64,000 nucleotides of DNA from Butyrivibrio sp. (GTDB lineage: Bacteria; Bacillota; Clostridia; Lachnospirales; Lachnospiraceae), in NCBI RefSeq assembly GCF_017433805.1, contig NZ_JAFRGN010000007.1, positions 62,001 through 126,000 of the forward strand, read 5' to 3'. A program made the position numbers and the translations under genes. Below the pieces are notes generated by a model, which was not told the origin of the DNA, searched no databases, and saw nothing but the letters and a program-made list of their open reading frames with translations. How positions within the stretch are numbered: position 1 is the first letter of the stretch; each line of letters opens with the position of its first letter. Positions 60,203 to 64,000 of the stretch are shown here, in pieces.

Positions 60203-61447
60203 ATGGACAAAAAAGTTATCGTTGCAAACTATAGATATCACATTACTGGCGGGCCGGAAGTGTACATGTTCAAGTTTCTGGATAAGTGCGCCAGCATTGG
60301 ATATAAGGGAATACCATTCTCTGTGCGCTACAGCGTCAATGAGCCCACCGAATATTCCAAATATTTCATCTCAAGTAGGAGTGGTGACAGCGTATACTAC
60401 GACTCTATCAAGAAGACTCCAAGTGCTATTATCAAGACTCTTCAGGGGGCATTCTACAATCCAGAGACTGTCAGGAATATCAATAAACTGATTGACGATG
60501 AGAATCCTGAGGTTCTATATGCACTTCAGGTTATAAACACTCTTTCACCCAGCATTTTCAAGGCAGCCAAGAAAAGAGGTCTCAAGGTAGTTCACAGAAT
60601 TTCAGACTTTAACCTTGTGTGTCCTAGAAGTGACCTGCTTCGTGGCACTGATACCTGCAATGAGTGTGTTTGCGGAGATCTCAAGAAGTGCATCGAGCAC
60701 AGATGTTACCACGGTTCCAAGGCTGCATCAATGATAAGAGCCTACTCCATGATGTATCACAGATGGAAAAAGCTTTATAAGTACGTGGATTATTTCGTAA
60801 CACCTACAAACTTCACCAGAAACAAGCTGATCGAGGGTGGTTTCCCAGCTGAGAAGGTTGTGACAATTCCAACCTTTATCGATGCAGATGCTATTACACC
60901 TAATTATGAGAATTACGACTATCTCTTATTCCTCGGCAGAACAGTTAAGGAAAAAGGCCTTATTTATGCTGTTGAGGCCATGAAATACCTTGCGGAGTAT
61001 CCAGACTTAAGACTTAAGATTACTGGCAACTACGAGGATCAGGATCCTGAGGTTAAAGAGTTTATTGAGGCCAACAACCTCTCAGACAGAATTCAGTTCA
61101 CAGGCTTTGTGAGAGGTGAAGCTCTGACAAATCTCATCTCTAACGCTATGTGTGTTCTTTGTCCTGCCATCTGGTATGAGAACATGCCAAACACAGTAAT
61201 AGAGGCCTTTGCCTATGGCAAACCTGTTATAGCATCTAACTTTGGTTGTTTCCCAGAGCTGATTACAGACGGTACAGATGGATACTTATTTGAACCCAAG
61301 AATCCACAGGATTTAGCTTCAAAGGTTAAGCTTCTGTTGGCAGATGAGAGCTATAGAGAACTTGGCAAAAATGCCAGAAGAAAAGTAGAAGAAGTCTTCA
61401 ATCCAGAGCAGCATTTTGAGAAACTCAAGAAAATATTCGAGCTATAA
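60203..61447 (+). CDS. family 4 glycosyltransferase
   Basis: About 414 residues from ATG 60203 (AAAGGA 8 nt upstream; an earlier in-frame ATG lacks one). The N-domain has NYRYHITGGPEVYMFKFLD. A cysteine-rich insert CNECVCGDLKKCIEHRCYHG (about 150-169) suggests a bound metal. LLFLGRTVKEKGLIYAVEAM starts the C-domain, and ENMPNTVIEAFAYGKPVIAS has the E-x7-E site. Transcribed rightwards, opposite to most neighbours. The donor is unknown. Confidence 0.88.
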   Translation: MDKKVIVANYRYHITGGPEVYMFKFLDKCASIGYKGIPFSVRYSVNEPTEYSKYFISSRSGDSVYYDSIKKTPSAIIKTLQGAFYNPETVRNINKLIDDENPEVLYALQVINTLSPSIFKAAKKRGLKVVHRISDFNLVCPRSDLLRGTDTCNECVCGDLKKCIEHRCYHGSKAASMIRAYSMMYHRWKKLYKYVDYFVTPTNFTRNKLIEGGFPAEKVVTIPTFIDADAITPNYENYDYLLFLGRTVKEKGLIYAVEAMKYLAEYPDLRLKITGNYEDQDPEVKEFIEANNLSDRIQFTGFVRGEALTNLISNAMCVLCPAIWYENMPNTVIEAFAYGKPVIASNFGCFPELITDGTDGYLFEPKNPQDLASKVKLLLADESYRELGKNARRKVEEVFNPEQHFEKLKKIFEL

Positions 61448-61478
61448 AAGTTTCAAATCATTATGATGACATAATAAT

Positions 61479-61515
61479 AGCTCCAAGTAGACCATATATT
61501 AGTCTACTTGGAGCT
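61479..61515. terminator. bidirectional terminator between convergent GT4 and rubredoxin genes
   Basis: Perfect 14-nt stem AGCTCCAAGTAGAC with its complement (61502-61515) and a 9-nt loop, followed by TTTAT. Confidence 0.8.
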
Positions 61516-61546
61516 TTATCATTCTCATATTCTATTTTCTCTTTGA

Positions 61547-61705
61547 TCAGGCTTCAGCAGAAAAGTCTTCCTTACCTACACCGCAAAGTGGGCAAACGAA
61601 ATCAGCTGGAAGATCATCCCATTTTGTTCCTGGAGCAATCCCGTTATCAGGATCACCTGCTGCCTCGTCATAAATGTATCCACATGTGTTACATACATAC
61701 TTCAT
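61547..61705 (-). CDS. rubredoxin
   Basis: A 52-residue protein with [18 protein letters not shown] and [11 protein letters not shown], the full Fe(Cys)4 rubredoxin fold. AAGGAGG stands 8 nt before ATG 61705. It is an electron carrier for rubrerythrin and superoxide reductase in anaerobes; both partners are encoded in this window. Confidence 0.95.
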   Translation of the reverse strand: MKYVCNTCGYIYDEAAGDPDNGIAPGTKWDDLPADFVCPLCGVGKEDFSAEA

Positions 61706-61810
61706 AGTCTAATCCTCCTTAAGTTTCATAATATAATCGTTGTTCATATAAGCGCCTAATATAATTATATCAACATTTAGAAGAATTGTTTATTAATATA
61801 TTGTAAACAA

Positions 61811-62779
61811 TCAGCGTCTCTTCAGATAATCAAAGACGAATCCAAAAATCTTGGGAATTGACCTGACATATACACTCTTATAAAAAGGCTTTCTGTATCT
61901 CTCTGGGATAGTCTTAATAATCTCGCCATAGCCCTTAAAATCTCTACTGACGAGCATACTAAGAAATCCTGGAGCAAAATAGGTATCATACCAGTTTGAG
62001 AAGTCTATCTCATCGCCCCACAGCTCGCTCATTCCATTCAAAAGAGATATATGATGGCTGAACTTCTCAAGTCGGGAGTATCTGGAATTGTAGTTCATCT
62101 TCTCAATATCTGCATCAACTACCCTGTGAGCATCTGCCACAAAGTCCATGATATAAACAGGGCCTTTTCTAAGAAGCAGAACTTCATCCACAGCATCGTC
62201 CACAAACTCGCTGATCTTCTTGGCCTGAGCAAAGTACTCTCTGCCTTCCTCAGTCAGGAAGTAGTTCCTAAGGAACATTCCCAAAAGTCCCAGTGGCTTA
62301 CACTGCTCATAGTCCTTAATAGAATACTCACTATTAAGCTGGGAAAGATCATGCGGAAGAATGTCATAGGCATGATCCTCAAAGTTCATTCTGAGTTCAA
62401 TCCTGCTAAAGCAGGCCACATACTGGGGATGTTCGTCCATGAACTTGGTCTCAACTTCAATCTTGTTCTCGTTTATCCAATAGTCATCACCAGAAAGATT
62501 CGTGATATATCTTCCCCTGCACATAGTACGGGCTTTGTAGATATTCGCTGGGATTCCTTCATTCTTTTCATTGAAATTAACTCGAATAATATCAGGATAC
62601 TTCTCCTGATACTCCTTGATAATCTCCCTTGTACCATCCTGTGAGCAGTCATCAGATATGATGAGCTCATAGTTGTAGTGCGTCTTCTGCGCAAGAACAC
62701 TCTCAATGGCCTGTCTTATGTATTTTTCATGGTAGTAGGTGAGCATGTATACGCTCACATCAATCTGTTTCTCTGACAT
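61811..62779 (-). CDS. family 2 glycosyltransferase
   Basis: About 322 residues from ATG 62779 (AGAGAG 4 nt upstream; a longer frame begins at 62806). VSVYMLTYYHEKYIRQAI opens the domain, followed by IISDDCSQDGTREII and LSGDDYWIN as the DxD-type site. It is soluble with no TM segment. It lies between the rubredoxin gene and a DUF6056-like gene. A 197-codon antisense frame inside it is ignored. Confidence 0.86.
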   Translation of the reverse strand: MSEKQIDVSVYMLTYYHEKYIRQAIESVLAQKTHYNYELIISDDCSQDGTREIIKEYQEKYPDIIRVNFNEKNEGIPANIYKARTMCRGRYITNLSGDDYWINENKIEVETKFMDEHPQYVACFSRIELRMNFEDHAYDILPHDLSQLNSEYSIKDYEQCKPLGLLGMFLRNYFLTEEGREYFAQAKKISEFVDDAVDEVLLLRKGPVYIMDFVADAHRVVDADIEKMNYNSRYSRLEKFSHHISLLNGMSELWGDEIDFSNWYDTYFAPGFLSMLVSRDFKGYGEIIKTIPERYRKPFYKSVYVRSIPKIFGFVFDYLKRR

Positions 62780-62827
62780 AATCTCTCTATTTCTTCCTGG
62801 TATCAACTACCTTATTTCACTCTGCCG

Positions 62828-64000
62828 TCACTGGCTTACTCCGTACGTTTCACCGTATTGCTCTATCCATTCATCTCTTGGAATCGCCCAAACCTTCTCT
62901 TTGCCATAGAAGATTCTGGCCATATAGTTATCCACATTGTCAGGGTCGCTGACAATTGGCATCTGCATGAGTGGGCCCTGCTCGTTATTGATCTCAGGTA
63001 CAACTGCCTCAGTTCCTTCGCCGCTTAGAATACGTCTCTGGAGCTGAATCTGCTCTTTATAATCATCCGCCTGTCCTGACAGATAATACTCCATACACAC
63101 ATAGTCTGTGTACTTCTTAACTCCATGTCTAAATGTAAATGCAATGACCAGTATCAAAAGAATAAATCCAGTCCACGACAATATGCCCATTACCACATGG
63201 TTATCATGGGCGCCATCAGTATCTTCGCTGCTAACTAACTTCCTTCGCAAGCTTATCTCCGCAACCAGCATTCCCCAGCCAATCAGATATATTTCTATGC
63301 CGATAGCACATGCAAAGAATGTCCAGAAGTTGAAGTTCACATATCCACTGGATACTATTCCTCCCGCATATACTCTTGGCGCATAGACGCTGGCATTCAG
63401 GCAGAACATAACAACTACGAACAGAATCGGATGGGAAAAGACCTTCTTGATAGCTTCATAATCCCTGTCTGCCACAAAGTTATGTGAAACAGCAAGGCTC
63501 TTGTCTGAAACCAGCTTAAACATAGATGCAGTAAGAGGAACGATAAGCAGTAATGCGATAAGAATAAATCCCTTTTCACCAATAAATACTGTAACCGCCT
63601 CTTTTACTGACATGGTAAAAGAACTGACTATTGTATCAAGAATTCCATTAGCCGGATCTGCTCCGTCCTTAATATCAGATGCTGCTCTTACTGCATTTCC
63701 TGGTGCGATCATGCTGATCACAAGGCCTGCCACAAGTGCAGCAAATGGAATCAGTAGTAATATATTTCTCTTATCTCTTTTGCCACCGATGACAAAATCC
63801 GCAAGCCACAACAGAAACAGTGCTATTGGAAGAAGAAGTGCTGCTGGATATGTTGCGCCTCCCATCAGCGCGCTTACTATAAATAGGAGCACAAGGTCTT
63901 TGGCCTTATGATCCATCAGAAACCTATCGCCCCAGACGATTCCGAGGATCGCCATGAACATTGGCATTACGTAATGTACACATCCAACCCACCAAAAGAA
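62828..64000 (-). CDS. DUF6056-like polytopic membrane protein (5' end outside window)
   Basis: At least 390 residues. The frame is open to the right edge, so the N terminus is missing. It has many TM helices, GGATYPAALLLPIALFLLW, and APGNAVRAASDIKDGADP mid-protein, matching the APGN motif of the other two DUF6056-like proteins. The C-terminal soluble tail carries Asn- and Tyr-rich VNNEQGPLMQMPIVSDP-like sequence. Function unknown; likely a membrane glycan enzyme by context. Confidence 0.7.
   Translation of the reverse strand, partial: FFWWVGCVHYVMPMFMAILGIVWGDRFLMDHKAKDLVLLFIVSALMGGATYPAALLLPIALFLLWLADFVIGGKRDKRNILLLIPFAALVAGLVISMIAPGNAVRAASDIKDGADPANGILDTIVSSFTMSVKEAVTVFIGEKGFILIALLLIVPLTASMFKLVSDKSLAVSHNFVADRDYEAIKKVFSHPILFVVVMFCLNASVYAPRVYAGGIVSSGYVNFNFWTFFACAIGIEIYLIGWGMLVAEISLRRKLVSSEDTDGAHDNHVVMGILSWTGFILLILVIAFTFRHGVKKYTDYVCMEYYLSGQADDYKEQIQLQRRILSGEGTEAVVPEINNEQGPLMQMPIVSDPDNVDNYMARIFYGKEKVWAIPRDEWIEQYGETYGVSQ

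Noticed and set aside
62051-62644. 197-codon plus-strand frame
   Set aside because: It lies fully antisense inside a clear GT2 gene, lacks an RBS and reads as low-complexity shadow sequence.
1-64000. CRISPR arrays, tRNA or rRNA genes and insertion sequences
   Set aside because: I saw no regularly spaced repeats, tRNA-like cloverleaf stretches, rRNA motifs or transposase genes. The only repeats found are the hairpin pair, gene scraps and operator palindromes. Short tRNAs could be missed by eye.

Overview
The window looks like chromosomal DNA of a strictly anaerobic, AT-rich Firmicute of class Clostridia. A Lachnospiraceae/Butyrivibrio-like bacterium is my best guess, but this is inference from gene content and base composition, with no rRNA to confirm it. 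The supporting genes are desulfoferrodoxin, rubrerythrin, rubredoxin, a flavin reductase-rubredoxin fusion and a SatD/DUF3307 pair. No rRNA, tRNA or CRISPR array was recognised.

Positions 1-39,997 hold one very long, leftward (minus-strand), tightly packed surface-polysaccharide locus. It encodes many glycosyltransferases (GT2, GT4, two GT11 fucosyltransferase-like), a Wzx-type flippase, an ABC exporter, a GtrII-like membrane protein, two TupA-like ATP-grasp proteins and a DUF362 protein. It also carries decoration enzymes: pyruvyl transferase with its F420-dehydrogenase-beta-like partner, MBOAT plus SGNH acyltransferase pair, an adenylation enzyme, a carrier protein, an AAC(3)-like acyltransferase and deacetylases. 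Scattered through it is a nearly complete set for a diacetamido-uronic acid that is then amidinated: WbpB-, WbpE-, WbpD-, WbpI- and WbpG/HisH/HisF-like proteins. The 6-dehydrogenase WbpA is not in the window.

Between about 6 and 27 kb several genes are broken. Most frameshifts fit single-base deficits in homopolymers (A6, A7, G4, G6), so sequencing error, phase variation and real decay must be separated. One deacetylase gene carries two in-frame TAA codons.

Positions 39.6-42.1 kb are a patchwork. Internally deleted scraps of four genes that exist intact elsewhere in the window (psiE, flavin reductase-rubredoxin, acyltransferase-3, ABC exporter) and two near-identical 48-bp hairpin repeats surround a desulfoferrodoxin and a glycosyltransferase gene. 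Immediately upstream in transcription (42.1-46.5 kb) lies the most unusual module. It consists of a 927-residue HExxH metallopeptidase-like protein overlapping a 430-residue protein with a degenerate diadenylate-cyclase-like (DAC) domain, preceded by a 59-residue small gene with its own promoter and terminator. I propose it as a nucleotide-sensing conflict/defence candidate.

Positions 46.7-64 kb are mixed: acyl- and acetyltransferases, more glycosyltransferases, a candidate structured RNA at 50.45-50.66 kb, SatD-DUF3307 with three phased operator-like palindromes, DUF6056 membrane proteins, an oxidative-stress pair, an XRE regulator with a perfect palindromic operator, a QdtA/FdtA-like cupin, a second AsnB and further glycosyltransferases. 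The last gene runs off the right edge.
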